A DNA stretch of 64,000 nt from Brachionus rotundiformis (lineage: Eukaryota > Rotifera > Eurotatoria > Ploima > Brachionidae). Below the pieces are notes generated by a model that was given only the letters and a program-made list of their open reading frames with translations, ran no database searches and had not been told where the DNA came from. The translations under genes and the position numbers were made by a program. The DNA lies in the NCBI GenBank assembly GCA_016802295.1, contig JAESIW010000154.1, positions 1 to 64,000 of the forward strand, given 5' to 3'. Shown piece by piece: positions 1 through 10,559 of this stretch (positions are counted from its first letter, which is position 1; every line of letters starts with the position of its first letter).

Positions 1-223
1 AAGTATAGATATGGGGCTAGAGACTTTGATTTTTTAGAGGTAAAATGAGCTCGTTCTAATGAAAAATATATTCAAATGATCTATTCAGTCTGTAAGACCC
101 GGTCCTCCCTTCTAATATAAATAGAAGCGAAGTTTTAAGACTTCACTTCGTCTTAACTTTAAATAATAAAGAAATATATTAAAGTTAACTATTAGTTAAT
201 CTTTTAATTAAGTCCCCGTCACA
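1..223 (+). repeat. 3' part of the 5' LTR
   Basis: This stretch holds a TATA-like box (tataaatag, near 117), a purine/pyrimidine stem-like segment (gaagttttaagacttc, 129-144) and a polyadenylation-type aataaa near 165. It ends in CA at 222-223, just before a TGG-starting primer site. These are the parts expected of the U3-R-U5 end of an LTR. The 5' boundary is outside the window and there is no second LTR to compare, so the end point is inferred from the CA and the primer site. Confidence 0.6.
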
Positions 224-224
224 T

Positions 225-241
225 TGGTGATAGCGGTTAAG
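225..241 (+). other. Candidate tRNA primer-binding site
   Basis: The sequence TGGTGATAGCGG begins one base after the LTR-terminal CA. TGG complements the CCA end of a tRNA, as expected for reverse-transcription priming. I cannot name the tRNA from the sequence alone. Confidence 0.5.
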
Positions 242-550
242 CTTTAAATTGTGTAAGCTAGTCAAGAGTTAAGAATCAAGCTTGTTAAGATTCAAGTGTG
301 TGCTAAAATCAAGTTTTGGTAAAGAAGCGTGTTGTTAATAGAGAACATTAGAAAATAGTAATAGAAATTAAGTTGCAAGCAAATTGTGTTGCAGTGTTAA
401 GTAGTAGGGTGTCAAAGAGAGAAAGGAGAATAAAGTTAGAAACAATTGAATTAGAAAAAGCGTGTAAGAGCTTAGTGGAAAGGAATAGAACTTAAAGAGA
501 AGATATTCAAAAGAAATAAGTGTGATCATTGTGATTATTTTTGTTTTGAA

Positions 551-650
551 GAAAGAAAAATCAAGTCAGTTTGAAATTGTGTTCAAGCATTAGTGATTTT
601 AGATAGAAAATCAAGTCGTGCTGTGAAAAGTTGTCAAGCTTAGTGATTTC
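551..650 (+). repeat. Imperfect 50-bp tandem duplication in the element leader
   Basis: Two adjacent units of about 50 bp (551-600 and 601-650) share the cores AAATCAAGTC and TTAGTGATTT at matching places, with a one-base shift in the second half. A further partial AAATCAAGTGGTGATTAG lies near 667-684. The leader upstream of gag (224-725) has many stops in all frames and carries no other gene. Confidence 0.55.
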
Positions 651-725
651 TGTTAAGCAAAAGTCAAATCAAGTGGTGATTAGAAGATAAGTTTAGCTTA
701 GTAAATAGAATACAAAGCCAGTAAA

Positions 726-3700
726 ATGTTGAAACGTGGTATGGGTAACAATTTAGCTTATGATGGAGAAAGTGGATGTTATGACGATTTTGTGTCAGCA
801 TTCAAGTATGATTGCATAATATACGGATGGGATATTAAGAAGCAAGCAGAAGCAATTGAGTTTTGTCTAGTTGGTAAAGCAAAGAAGGCTTTTGACCAAA
901 TGCAAGCAGCTGATAAGGAAGATATCAAGAAGATATTAGATACGTTAAAAAGGAAATGTATAAAGTCACCCGAGTATTATTTAAATCTGTTTTATTCAAG
1001 ACAATTGAAGCAAGATGAGAAAATCGGAGATTTTTGTCATGATATAGAAAGGCTACTAGATAAGGGTATGCCTGGTTTAGAGTTAAATGGTAGATCAAGA
1101 ATGTTGATGTCAAGATTAGTTTCAACAGTACCAAGTCACATCAAGAGTTTCCTTGAGTTACAATCGGATAAAAGTTGGTCCGATATTGTAAGTGTGTTCG
1201 ACAAGTCTGTCGATTATAAAGAAATGTACACAGGACATTTCCAACAAATTAAGCAGGAGCCAATGGAAATTAACAAAATGGAACATAGAGAGTCTAAATT
1301 CAGTAATCCAAAAGTTGTTAAATTTAATGGTAGTTGCAATTTTTGTGGCAAGTTTGGTCACAAGAGTGTGGATTGTTTATCAAGAATTAATCAATCTTCA
1401 AGAAAAGAATCGAATGAGAATAGTTTTAAGCGTAATAGTAAATCGAGTGAATATCCAACATCAAGCAAGCGTACCGAGTTTAATCAAGAGAGGTACAACA
1501 AGGGTAGTAGGAGTAGTTATAGTAATAATAACAAATACCGAAGCAGTCAATCAAAAAGCTATCCAAAATTCGCTAAAAGTTATACAATTGAAGCTGAGTT
1601 AGAGGATTATGAAAGTCTTGAAGAGACAACAAATACAATTTATGCGCAAAATTGTACTCATAATCAAGCATCAAATCTAGCCAGAGTTAGTGCAGTGTTA
1701 GAAGTAAACAATCAGGACATACCGATGAACATGTTAGTTGATTCAGGAGCAACAGCGTCCTTTATAAGTCCGGATAGATTACCAAAAGATATGGCTAATC
1801 AAGTAGAGCAATTTTTAAATAATAATGGTCAAGTGGATGGATGGAATCTCAAACGAGCCGACTTAACAATAAGATCAGCTCGTAAGACAGAGAAAATCAA
1901 GTGTGCAACTGGCCAAGTGAAATTGAGAATCAACGAATGGGTCGGAAATCATGATTTTATTTTCGCAAATGTGTCAGAAACTGGTATATTGGGTATCGAC
2001 TTTCTCAAGAAATTCAAAGCAAATTTCGACTTTGAGAAGTGCCAGATATCAATCAAAGACAATGATGATGAATTTCGGTTGAATTATATTTCAAATCAAG
2101 TCGAAGAAGCGAAACCGTATTCAAAAATAATAAAACTAGATGGTAAAGTATGTGTTAAAGCGAGTTCAGAAAATTTGGTTAAAGTCAAGATTGATGGTGT
2201 AGACAAATCAAAAGGGTTGATGTTTGAACCTAAGTCGCCGTCGATAAGTGATTTATCAAGAGGTGTTGTGTGGGCAAATAGTGTTGGAAATGTTCAAGAT
2301 GATGGTACAATATATGTTAGTGTTTTAAATGCGTCCAATAACGATACGGTTATAGAAAATGGAACAGTAATCGGAGTAGTAAACGAAGCTGAGGTCGTGG
2401 ATGATCAAGCAGAAGATGTTCAAGATGTAAAGAAGCCATCTGAACAAGAGATGAAAATAGATTTTTCAAAAATTAAAATTAATCAAGAGCTATCGATCAA
2501 GGATCGAAATGATTTAGTAAAATTAATACTAAAGTATGTGGATGTATTCCAGTGGTCAGAATTCGAGATGGGAAAGTCAAATGGTACAGAGCATAAAATA
2601 AATACGGGTGATGCGACACCGTTAAGGCAAAGAGCATATAGATTACCTCAAGCAGCACAAGAAGAGGTAGATCGACAAATAAAGCAAATGTTAAGGAGCA
2701 AGGTTATAGAAGAAAGTCATAGTCCTTGGTCTAGTCCAATTATATTGGTCAAGAAGAAGGTTCAAGATGGACAAAAGCAAGAATTTAGATTTTGCATAGA
2801 TTTTAGAAAACTAAATCAAGTTACAGTAAAGGATTCATATCCGTTGCCGCGTATAGATGACACGATAGACGCGTTGGGTGGTTCAAAATTTTTTAGTACG
2901 CTAGACCTAGCTAGTGGATATTGGCAAATACCACTAGCTCGTGACGACAAAGAGAAGACAGCATTCATAGCCAATAATAAGCTGTATCATTTCAGCGTTA
3001 TGCCGTTTGGTCTATGTAATGCGCCGTCTACATTCCAGAGACTCATGGACACCCTCCTTCGGAATCTCACATGGAAATATTGTTTGGTGTATTTAGACGA
3101 TGTGATGGTCTATTCAAGGGATTTTGCATCACATTTGTATCGTCTAGATTTGATCTTATCAAGGTTTAAAAGTGCTAATCTTAAGTTAAAGCCATCAAAG
3201 TGTTGTTTTGGAATGAGTCAAGTGAATTATTTAGGTTACTGTATAACAAGTAGTGGGTTAAAACCAGATCAAGCTAAGACACAAGTTATTTCAAAAATGA
3301 AAGCTCCAAAGAATAAGGACGATATAAAGCGTTTTTTAGGGATGATGTCGTATTACCGTCGATTCATTCCTGAGTTTAGTACAACTGCCGCATGTTTGTT
3401 TGAGCTTACAAAAGCTAAAATGATTTTCCAGTGGACAAGTGAGACACAAGAAGCTTTTGAGAGGCTTAAAGAACAATTGGTCAAGGCACCAGTGTTGGTT
3501 TATCCAGATTTCAAGAAAGATTTTGCAATTTATACAGATGCTTCAGGTGTTGGTATTGGAGCAGTTTTAACTCAAATGGTGAATGTCAAGATTCATCCGG
3601 TTGCGTACGGTAGCAGACAATTAAATGTAAGTGAACGGAACTATTCAACTAGCGAGAGAGAGATGCTAGCAATAGTTTGGGCTTCAAGACATTTTCAAGC

Positions 3701-5780
3701 ATATATTTATGGGAGACACATAAAATTTTTTACCGACCATAAACCGCTTAGTACTTTGGTCAAGTCAAAAGAACCGAATGGTCGTTTATACAAATTGTTG
3801 TTAAAACTCCAAGAGCTAGATTATTCAATTGTGTATTGTCCAGGGAAGCAGAATAATACAGCTGATGTATTATCAAGAATAACTCAAGAAGGAGTTAATA
3901 GTATTGAAATATTAAAAGTTGAACATGATGTGAATGCACTCGATCTTAATATAAACATTGATTGGGAATTTGAGCAAGAAATGGACAGAGAAATAGCCGT
4001 AGTCAAGTTAGCAATCAAAACAGGAGACAAAATCGATTTTCAGGATGTGGAAAATGCGAGTTATTGGAAGGCAAATCAAGACCAATTAATAATTGAAAGA
4101 GGTACACTCTACCTCAAGGGCAAAGCTGGCACAAATTTGGTAATTGTTCCGAAGCACAAGCAATTACAAATTTGCAGCTTATACCATGATGCAATTACGT
4201 CAGGTCATTTAGGATTCGAGAAGACTTTTAGAAGTTTAGAATCAAGGTTTAGTTGGCCTGGTATCAAGTCATTTGTCTATGATTATTGTAAATCATGTGA
4301 CACGTGCCAAAAATTCAAGCTATCAACAAAAAAGGGCAACAAACACCCTTTAGTATCAATCAAAGTGAACAAAATTTGGGATATAATTTGTGTCGATGTT
4401 GTAGGTCCGCTAAAGATGACAATAAGAAGCAACAGATTTATTATTATTGCAATTGACCACTTTTCAAAGTTTGTCGTTGCCAAGGCTGTCCCAAGTTATA
4501 CAGCTGAGATTACAGTGATGTTTTTAAAGGAAGACGTAATCAACAAATTCGGAACACCATTATCATGGTTAACCGATCAAGGTAGAAATTTTGAGGCAAA
4601 TATTTTCAAGGAATTTTGTCAAGAGTATAGCATAAAGAAATTGAGAACAACAGGGTATCATCCACAATGTAATGGATTGGTGGAACGAACAATTAAGACA
4701 ATCAAGCAAATGTTATGTGCGTATGTGAATAGTCAACATGACAATTGGGATTTGGTGTTAAGTGACGTTGTTTTTGCATACAACAACAACATACATAGCT
4801 CAACAGGGTATGCACCAAATCAGGTCGTATTCAAGAAAATTTTACCTTCAAGTAACGATAGGGCTTTAGAAATTAATACTCCAGAGTTAAGAATTAAGGA
4901 AAAAGAATTGACAGAGAATATTGTCAAGAATATTAATCGAGCGCAAACATCACAGAAGAAACAATTTGATAAGAATTCAAACAACAAAGTTATTTTTGAA
5001 ATTGGAGACTTTGTCTTGTTAATTAATTCTCGTCAAGTGGTAGGGCATGTAAGAAGCTTCGAGCCAAAATACATGGGTCCTTTTGTAATCAAGAAGAAAA
5101 TAAATGAGTGCAATTATGAAATTGTAAACACAGAGAATCAAAAAATTCAGGTAGTTCATTATGATCGTATGGTCAAGTACAATATGAGACGTTCGGTGAA
5201 AAATTTGGAAAATTTTAGTCAAGAACAATTAGACGATGATTGGAGACAAAAGAGGTCTCAGACTGCATTAATAGTTAGGAGGCTAAAAGAAGCTAAAAAT
5301 CCAACTAATGCTGATCAAGAAGCTAATCAAGCAGGTGTGTTAGATGACATAGAGATACAGAGTGGTGTACCTATAGTTAATGATCAAGTTCTAAACGAGC
5401 AGGAGCAGGAAAAAGAAGATCAAGATCGTAATATTCAAAATTCAGGTCAAAATTTCAATGTTGATTTGAATTTGAACGAATTTCAAACAAACCAAGAAGA
5501 GGATCAGGAAGATAGTAATCAAGATAATATAGCTACAAATGAGAGTTTTATAATGGATAGATTGGATCAAGGTATGGTCGAATTAGAGATAGAAAATCAG
5601 GAGTTGACAGAAGATGAATCAACTGATTTTCAAGATACTAACACAACGATATTAGATAAAAATAAAGACGAATTTAAATGTGGAATTTGTGGTCAAGTAT
5701 GTAAAAGTCAGAGTGGGTTAAAGACACACATGACAAGATCGGTCAAGAAACATGAGGATTTAATGGCCTCAAAAGTTTAA
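726..5780 (+). CDS. Gag-Pol polyprotein of a Ty3/gypsy retrotransposon
   Basis: A single 1684-residue frame encodes the structural and replication enzymes of the element. Visible parts: a gag region (about 1-190); a CCHC zinc knuckle (C204-C217, spacing C-X2-C-X4-H-X4-C); an aspartic protease with D339 in DSGAT; an RT with YLDD at 789-792; RNase H with D938 in YTDASG; an integrase zinc domain (H1154, H1161 and a cysteine cluster near 1191-1197); and an integrase core D1224, D1284, E1320 (D-X59-D-X35-E). The last 200 residues are acidic and Asn/Gln-rich and end in a C2H2-like finger (CGICG...H...H). Gag and Pol are fused in one frame, so no frameshift is needed. The ATG is the first in frame after leader stops. 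All catalytic residues I can check are present, so the element could be active. Confidence 0.93.
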   Translation: MLKRGMGNNLAYDGESGCYDDFVSAFKYDCIIYGWDIKKQAEAIEFCLVGKAKKAFDQMQAADKEDIKKILDTLKRKCIKSPEYYLNLFYSRQLKQDEKIGDFCHDIERLLDKGMPGLELNGRSRMLMSRLVSTVPSHIKSFLELQSDKSWSDIVSVFDKSVDYKEMYTGHFQQIKQEPMEINKMEHRESKFSNPKVVKFNGSCNFCGKFGHKSVDCLSRINQSSRKESNENSFKRNSKSSEYPTSSKRTEFNQERYNKGSRSSYSNNNKYRSSQSKSYPKFAKSYTIEAELEDYESLEETTNTIYAQNCTHNQASNLARVSAVLEVNNQDIPMNMLVDSGATASFISPDRLPKDMANQVEQFLNNNGQVDGWNLKRADLTIRSARKTEKIKCATGQVKLRINEWVGNHDFIFANVSETGILGIDFLKKFKANFDFEKCQISIKDNDDEFRLNYISNQVEEAKPYSKIIKLDGKVCVKASSENLVKVKIDGVDKSKGLMFEPKSPSISDLSRGVVWANSVGNVQDDGTIYVSVLNASNNDTVIENGTVIGVVNEAEVVDDQAEDVQDVKKPSEQEMKIDFSKIKINQELSIKDRNDLVKLILKYVDVFQWSEFEMGKSNGTEHKINTGDATPLRQRAYRLPQAAQEEVDRQIKQMLRSKVIEESHSPWSSPIILVKKKVQDGQKQEFRFCIDFRKLNQVTVKDSYPLPRIDDTIDALGGSKFFSTLDLASGYWQIPLARDDKEKTAFIANNKLYHFSVMPFGLCNAPSTFQRLMDTLLRNLTWKYCLVYLDDVMVYSRDFASHLYRLDLILSRFKSANLKLKPSKCCFGMSQVNYLGYCITSSGLKPDQAKTQVISKMKAPKNKDDIKRFLGMMSYYRRFIPEFSTTAACLFELTKAKMIFQWTSETQEAFERLKEQLVKAPVLVYPDFKKDFAIYTDASGVGIGAVLTQMVNVKIHPVAYGSRQLNVSERNYSTSEREMLAIVWASRHFQAYIYGRHIKFFTDHKPLSTLVKSKEPNGRLYKLLLKLQELDYSIVYCPGKQNNTADVLSRITQEGVNSIEILKVEHDVNALDLNINIDWEFEQEMDREIAVVKLAIKTGDKIDFQDVENASYWKANQDQLIIERGTLYLKGKAGTNLVIVPKHKQLQICSLYHDAITSGHLGFEKTFRSLESRFSWPGIKSFVYDYCKSCDTCQKFKLSTKKGNKHPLVSIKVNKIWDIICVDVVGPLKMTIRSNRFIIIAIDHFSKFVVAKAVPSYTAEITVMFLKEDVINKFGTPLSWLTDQGRNFEANIFKEFCQEYSIKKLRTTGYHPQCNGLVERTIKTIKQMLCAYVNSQHDNWDLVLSDVVFAYNNNIHSSTGYAPNQVVFKKILPSSNDRALEINTPELRIKEKELTENIVKNINRAQTSQKKQFDKNSNNKVIFEIGDFVLLINSRQVVGHVRSFEPKYMGPFVIKKKINECNYEIVNTENQKIQVVHYDRMVKYNMRRSVKNLENFSQEQLDDDWRQKRSQTALIVRRLKEAKNPTNADQEANQAGVLDDIEIQSGVPIVNDQVLNEQEQEKEDQDRNIQNSGQNFNVDLNLNEFQTNQEEDQEDSNQDNIATNESFIMDRLDQGMVELEIENQELTEDESTDFQDTNTTILDKNKDEFKCGICGQVCKSQSGLKTHMTRSVKKHEDLMASKV

Positions 5781-5786
5781 GTTTCN

Positions 5787-6369
5787 AAGATAAATTTTAA
5801 TTTTTAATATATAATAATTCATCGCTTGAGACTTTACTGTAAGTTTGAATGTTATGAATTAATACCTTTTTCAAGGAATCAAAACTAAAGTATTGATAAT
5901 TTCTTATGCAATTTAGTTTAATAATTCAATATATTTAATGATGCAAATATTATTTCGGTTTAAAAGAGCTTGGTTGGATAATTTTCTAAATTTAGCCTTT
6001 ATTGTCCTTTTTATTCTAATTCAATTTTCTAATTAAAAAATAAGAATCTGGAAATCTAATTTGTCATAGTTAAGGAAAAATTCCTGAATCTGTCATTTGA
6101 AACCAGTCAAGAAAAAATCATAGTCTCCATGATCCAAGATTATAAATTCGACCATGCAATAACTGCTTCCTGAGTAATTGTTGCTGTTTCAGTTTTTATT
6201 TTGTTATTAGTATTAAGGATTTCTATATTTTAACGAACTGGTGTCATATGGTTTATTATAAATGGAGAGCACCGCAATATATATTTTCATTACTTTACTG
6301 TTAACATAACCTGTTTAATATGGTATGCAATTCGGTGTTTGTGTAGGAAAGGGGATTGTCGAATGATGT
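5787..6369. other. AT-rich spacer between two retroelements
   Basis: No gene or known repeat is recognised here. It begins after the single N at 5786. No LTR termini or target-site duplication can be paired across it. Confidence 0.5.
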
Positions 6370-8680
6370 GAAAGCATCACTATCAATTTAAGTAATCTGA
6401 CCAATCATTCAGTAGCTTTACAAAAAGGAACAATAGTTTGCCAATTAAAGCAAGTTAAAGATACAGATTACCATTTAATTACTTTAGAAGAGTGGACAAT
6501 TCCCGAGGTAAATGAAGCCAAAGGAAGCGCTACATTACCGGAAGGAGTTGATCTCACCGACTGTAACCTTGATGAAGAAAAACTGGCTGTTCCGGGATAA
6601 AGGAAAAGAAAGTCATATAAGAGCAAATAGAGTATATGCTAGAAAAAGAGAATATTCAGCCTAGTCAGAGCCCTTGGGCTTAGCCAGTGCTCTTGTAGGA
6701 AAGAAAGACGGCACTGTACGCTTTTGCGTTGATTATGGAAAAGTTAATGGTATCACTAAAAGGGATGTATACCCTCTTCCAATAATTGACAATAGCCTTA
6801 ATTCCCTAGGACAAGCCTCGTATTTTTCCGCACTAGACTTAACTTCCGGGTACTGGCAAATTCCTATGGCAGAGGAAGACATAGAAAAGACTGCATTCAT
6901 AAGCCATTACGGCCTGTTTGAGTTTAAAGCTTTGCCTTTTGGCTTATGGAATGCACCCGCTACGTTCTAACGCTATATGTACGCTGGTTTTGCAGGATCA
7001 AAGTGGAAGTGCTGCCTTGTATACTTAGATGACGTCATTATATTTCCAAAATCATTTGAGGAGCATATGGCATATTTAAAACTAGTATTAGAGCGTATAA
7101 GGAAAGCTAACTTTAGGATTAAAGGATCCAAATGCTCATTTTGCAGACCGGAGCTTATTTATTTGGGTCATTTAGTTTCCTCCCAAGGAATTCGCCCTGA
7201 TCCAGCAAAAATACGTGCCATTAATTGCTAACAAGGGTTTAAAAATAAGAAGGAACTTAGAAGTTTTTTAGGATTATGTGGATATTACCGTAAATTTGTT
7301 AAGGATTTTGCTAAGATAGCTCAAAAGTTTTATGAATTGACCAACAATGAAACTGAGTTTGTGTGGGCTGATGAACACAAAAAAGTATTTGAACATCTTA
7401 AAACTTCGTTAACTAATGCCCCACTGTTAAGCCATCCAAAGCTTGATTACCCTTTTGTTATCCAGTGTGACGCTAGTGACAAAGGTTTGGGAGCAGTGTT
7501 AAGTCAGAAAATTAATGGAGAAATTCGGGTTATCGAATACATTAGTAGGCCTTTAACAGAAGCAGAATCTAAATGGACGATTCGTGAAAAAGAAGCTTTA
7601 GCTATAATATGGGCGTTTAAAACCATTAGACCATTTATTGTAGGTACCAGATTCATTGTAGAGACAGACGACCAGTCTCTTAAATGGCTACAGGAAGCAA
7701 AGTCACCCGCTCGTTAGGTTAGATGGGCTCTTAGGTTATCAGAATTTAATTTTGAAATAAGGTTTAAGAAAGGAACTGAAAACACTAATGCTGACGCTCT
7801 CTCTAGGCTACCAGATAATTCAAAACCATTAAAGAACCAGGGGACTTTACTTTAGACCCGTTTTTATTTATTCATTCTGCAGATGGTCCTTTGGACAAAC
7901 TAGATTTGAAAATCGAGCAAAGTAAGGACCCATTTTTTACCTCAACAGCTGGTAGAAACAGTTCTGGACTATTACCATTCTGTAAGTCTGAGTCATTTGG
8001 GTCGGGATAAGTTATTTCAGATCGCTTTTATTGGCCAGGGATATAAACGGATATTCGTAAATGGGTAAGTGCGTGTGTTAAATGTCGACAAATCAAAGAT
8101 CCCCAACCTAAGTACCATGGGCTGTTACAACCTGTTAAAACTACCTACCCTTTTGAAATTGTCGGAATAGATATTCTAGGGCGACAATTTCAAAAGGGTA
8201 GGGTTACAATTAATAGAACAATTCAGGAAACTCTTTTCTTCTTGCTCTATGGGCGGGACGCAGTCCTACCAGGAGATATCGTCTTTGAGGCTCCACGAGG
8301 CCGTCAGCCAGTTAATTCTGACGATCTAGTCGAATGTAAAGCTGACATGTTAAAACGCTTAAGGCATAGTTATGAGCAAATTGAAGCTAAATTGGAAAAG
8401 GAAATGGAGTATTATAAGAATCAATATGACAAAACACATAAAGATGTAGAATTTAAGATCCGAGATCTAGTAATGGTCTATTGGCCAGTTCCCAAAAAAG
8501 GCTTTACCCAAAAGTTGTTGCCCAAGTGGCAAGGTCCTTTTAAAATAGTCTTTTAAAATAGCGTTGACGTATAGAATAGAAAAAGATGCCAAGTCAATTG
8601 CGATACATGTACAAAGGCTGCTGAGGTATACACCGTTTATACCCCAATCAGAGTGCAGCGGAAACCATTAATGACTAAAA
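6370..8680 (+). pseudogene. Broken gypsy-type pol (RT, RNase H, partial integrase)
   Basis: A pre-RT linker is readable from about 6380 and stops at 6600. RT motifs follow at 6674-6970, including FCVDYGKVN and SGYWQIP. After a stop at 6968 the frame continues at 6977-7231 with YLDDVII, and a stop at 7229 breaks it before the connection domain. RNase H is at 7337-7717 with QCDASDKGLGAVLS. The integrase zinc-binding region near 7955-8100 is frameshifted. Most of the integrase core is deleted around 8165-8181. The pol C-terminal segment resumes at 8242-8556 and runs in another frame to about 8650. At least four stops or frameshifts make it non-functional. Confidence 0.85.
8144..8202. repeat. Perfect 21-bp inverted repeat at the integrase deletion
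   Basis: Arms 8144-8164 and 8182-8202 are exact reverse complements (right arm starts CGACAATTTCAAAAGGG) around a 17-bp spacer. The structure sits where the integrase core is lost, so it probably marks the rearrangement. It is not a terminator. Confidence 0.85.
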
Positions 8681-8899
8681 GAAAAGTCAGATATAGGCTA
8701 GTAACGTATTAGAGTTTAGAAGGGCAACATTGAGGGCGCTGGATATGGCAGACTCAGTTAGTCGGATATGATTAACTGGGTAAGTCCTATGCTGTAGTGT
8801 TATGGCGGTGGTCCTGATCGCTGCTACAGTGAAAGTAGGACATCCGAACTAGTACTGTACAGACTAGAGCGGATAAGCAATGAGGACATTGCTTCTTGA

Positions 8900-8909
8900 C
8901 CGGAGGGAG
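8900..8909 (+). other. Polypurine tract of the degenerate element
   Basis: The purine run CGGAGGGAG directly precedes the TGTTGG start of the LTR. This is the expected place of the plus-strand primer. Confidence 0.65.
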
Positions 8910-9250
8910 TGTTGGCGGATCTATAAGTTTAGGCTGACTCTACTCCCTGGTCAAATTGGACCTTTCAGACTAGTTATAATTTGTAACTAGTCTTGTTGCT
9001 GGAATTAGATTTAAACTAAACTCGTAGTTACTAGGCTGTATTCATAACTAATAATTTATTGGAACTTGGAGACAATTTAGTAAATAGAATGATATTCAAA
9101 GGATATATAAGAAGGAAGATTCTGATTTGAAGAATTAATTTTTATTTTCTTATATTTATAACTCAAGATTTGAGTTTAATAAAGTTTCTTAAACCAGTCT
9201 ATTATTTACAATGCCAAAGTCTAATTACAGTCCTAAGCTAACCGCTAACA
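8910..9250 (+). repeat. 3' LTR of the degenerate element
   Basis: The 341-bp segment starts TGTTGGCGG and ends CCGCTAACA, giving 9-bp terminal inverted repeats with one mismatch and the TG...CA ends typical of LTRs. It contains a TATA-like gatatataag near 9108 and an aataaa near 9178. An alternative right end is the CA at 9210. The matching 5' LTR is not in the window. Confidence 0.75.
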
Positions 9251-10559
9251 TAATATATGAAAAGGATAAAAATTTTTGGACTCTAAAAATTAGTAATTCT
9301 AATCTCTTTTGTCCTATGGTAAGTTAAGCAGTTTAAGGACCTAGAAAAAAAACCCAAAAATGTAATTAATGATAGGTAACATACACTTATAATTTCAATT
9401 GACCTTCTTTTATCAACAAAAGTGTCTGTTTAATACAAATATGTTCAACAAAAAACAAAAATTTTGTGTTTAAATTTTTTCTAAAAGTATAAAAATCGTT
9501 TCGCAAGATTTGTTTGATTAGGTAAGTAAATATAATAATTTTTTTGTGAGAATACCAAGTTAAAGGTTTAAAAACATTTTTCAACTCGATGGTAACAAAT
9601 TTAAAGCTAAAATATAAATTCAACAAAAAAAAAATTAATTAATTTTTTATTGAAAATTAAGGTACTACTAATTTTAAAATATTGAAATTGATTATTTTTT
9701 TATCGTTTTTATTTGTTAACAAACTAATATACATTTAAAATTTGTTATCAAAAATTCAAGACAGGTTTCAAATTAATCAACAGAAATCTAATGAAAAAGT
9801 ATGAATTTAAAAAAATAGATAGATAATTGGCGTCGAAATCTCTATTTCTTTTATTTTTATTAAGCGTGGGATCATTTATTACTTTCATACTTAATTTTTT
9901 AGCAAATTTTTTCACACATTTGATTTTTAAATATCGTAAACCCTTGCAAAACAATGCGTGGGATAAATTTTGAATCTAAGGTTTAGTGACAATTGATCAC
10001 ATTTTTAAATCGGACCCTTTATGATCCGAAAAACGAAAATTTTTATATGACTCAGTATAAAAAAGTGAAAAAAATATAAATATGATGATTAAAAATTCAA
10101 GTTATGGCGTGGGGTTAAAAATATTGAAAGGAAAAAAAATTATAAAACTATTAAAAATAGTATTTTTATTGAAAGAAATTCGATCCTAGATAATGGTGCA
10201 GAATTAAAAATGGAATTTTTGAGAAAAAGTGCGGGTTTAGGGATACTCATTGTACATAAAGTATTAAGTTGAATTCTAATTTCAAGTCTAACATTTGATT
10301 GATTATTTCACAAAAAAAAAGATTTAAGTAAATCTCTTCATGTTGCACTATTAAAGTTTATCTAATTATCGGTAAACAGATATCCTGAGGGCGACTTTTC
10401 TATTTAAACCCTATGTATTCAATTTTGTTCTTTTTTAAAAATATTTTCAAGCTTTAGTCTTATTTAAAAAGGTTTTTGAAAAGTTAATCAATCAAATATT
10501 ACTAAAAATCAATTACTTAATATTTTTTACTTAAAAATCTTTGGCTGACCAGATTTAAA
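9251..10559. other. AT-rich intergenic DNA
   Basis: I see homopolymer runs and short random open frames with a Lys/Asn/Ile/Phe-rich make-up. There is no splice-consistent gene and no recognisable repeat family. Confidence 0.5.

Larger units (their letters stand above)
1..5785 (+). mobile_element. Ty3/gypsy-type LTR retrotransposon, nearly complete, no 3' LTR seen
   Basis: The parts run in order: an LTR end, a candidate primer-binding site, a roughly 500-bp leader, then one uninterrupted gag-pol frame with protease, reverse transcriptase, RNase H and integrase. RT before integrase is the Ty3/gypsy order. The 5' LTR is cut by the window edge. No copy of bases 1-223 is found after the coding region. 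Instead a single N at 5786 is followed by unrelated AT-rich DNA, so the 3' LTR is missing, collapsed in assembly, or truncated. The open frame suggests a young insertion. No envelope-like frame follows pol. Confidence 0.85.
6370..9250 (+). mobile_element. Degenerate Ty3/gypsy-type element with 3' LTR
   Basis: Broken pol pieces run in one direction and end in a polypurine tract and a 341-bp LTR. The pol sequence differs clearly from the intact neighbour, so this is a different family and not a copy of it. Gag, protease and the 5' LTR are not recognised. The element is 5'-truncated and carries stops, frameshifts and an integrase deletion. Confidence 0.85.

Noticed and set aside
925..1602. Open frames on both strands inside gag
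   Set aside because: They overlap the intact gag-pol frame, have no family features and are shadows of it.
5330..5780. Possible envelope gene after pol
   Set aside because: The segment is in frame with pol, acidic, lacks signal peptide or membrane segments and ends in a zinc finger.
9387..9954. Two minus-strand open frames of 68-79 codons
   Set aside because: Lys/Asn/Ile/Phe-rich composition expected from random AT-rich DNA; no splice partners or motifs.
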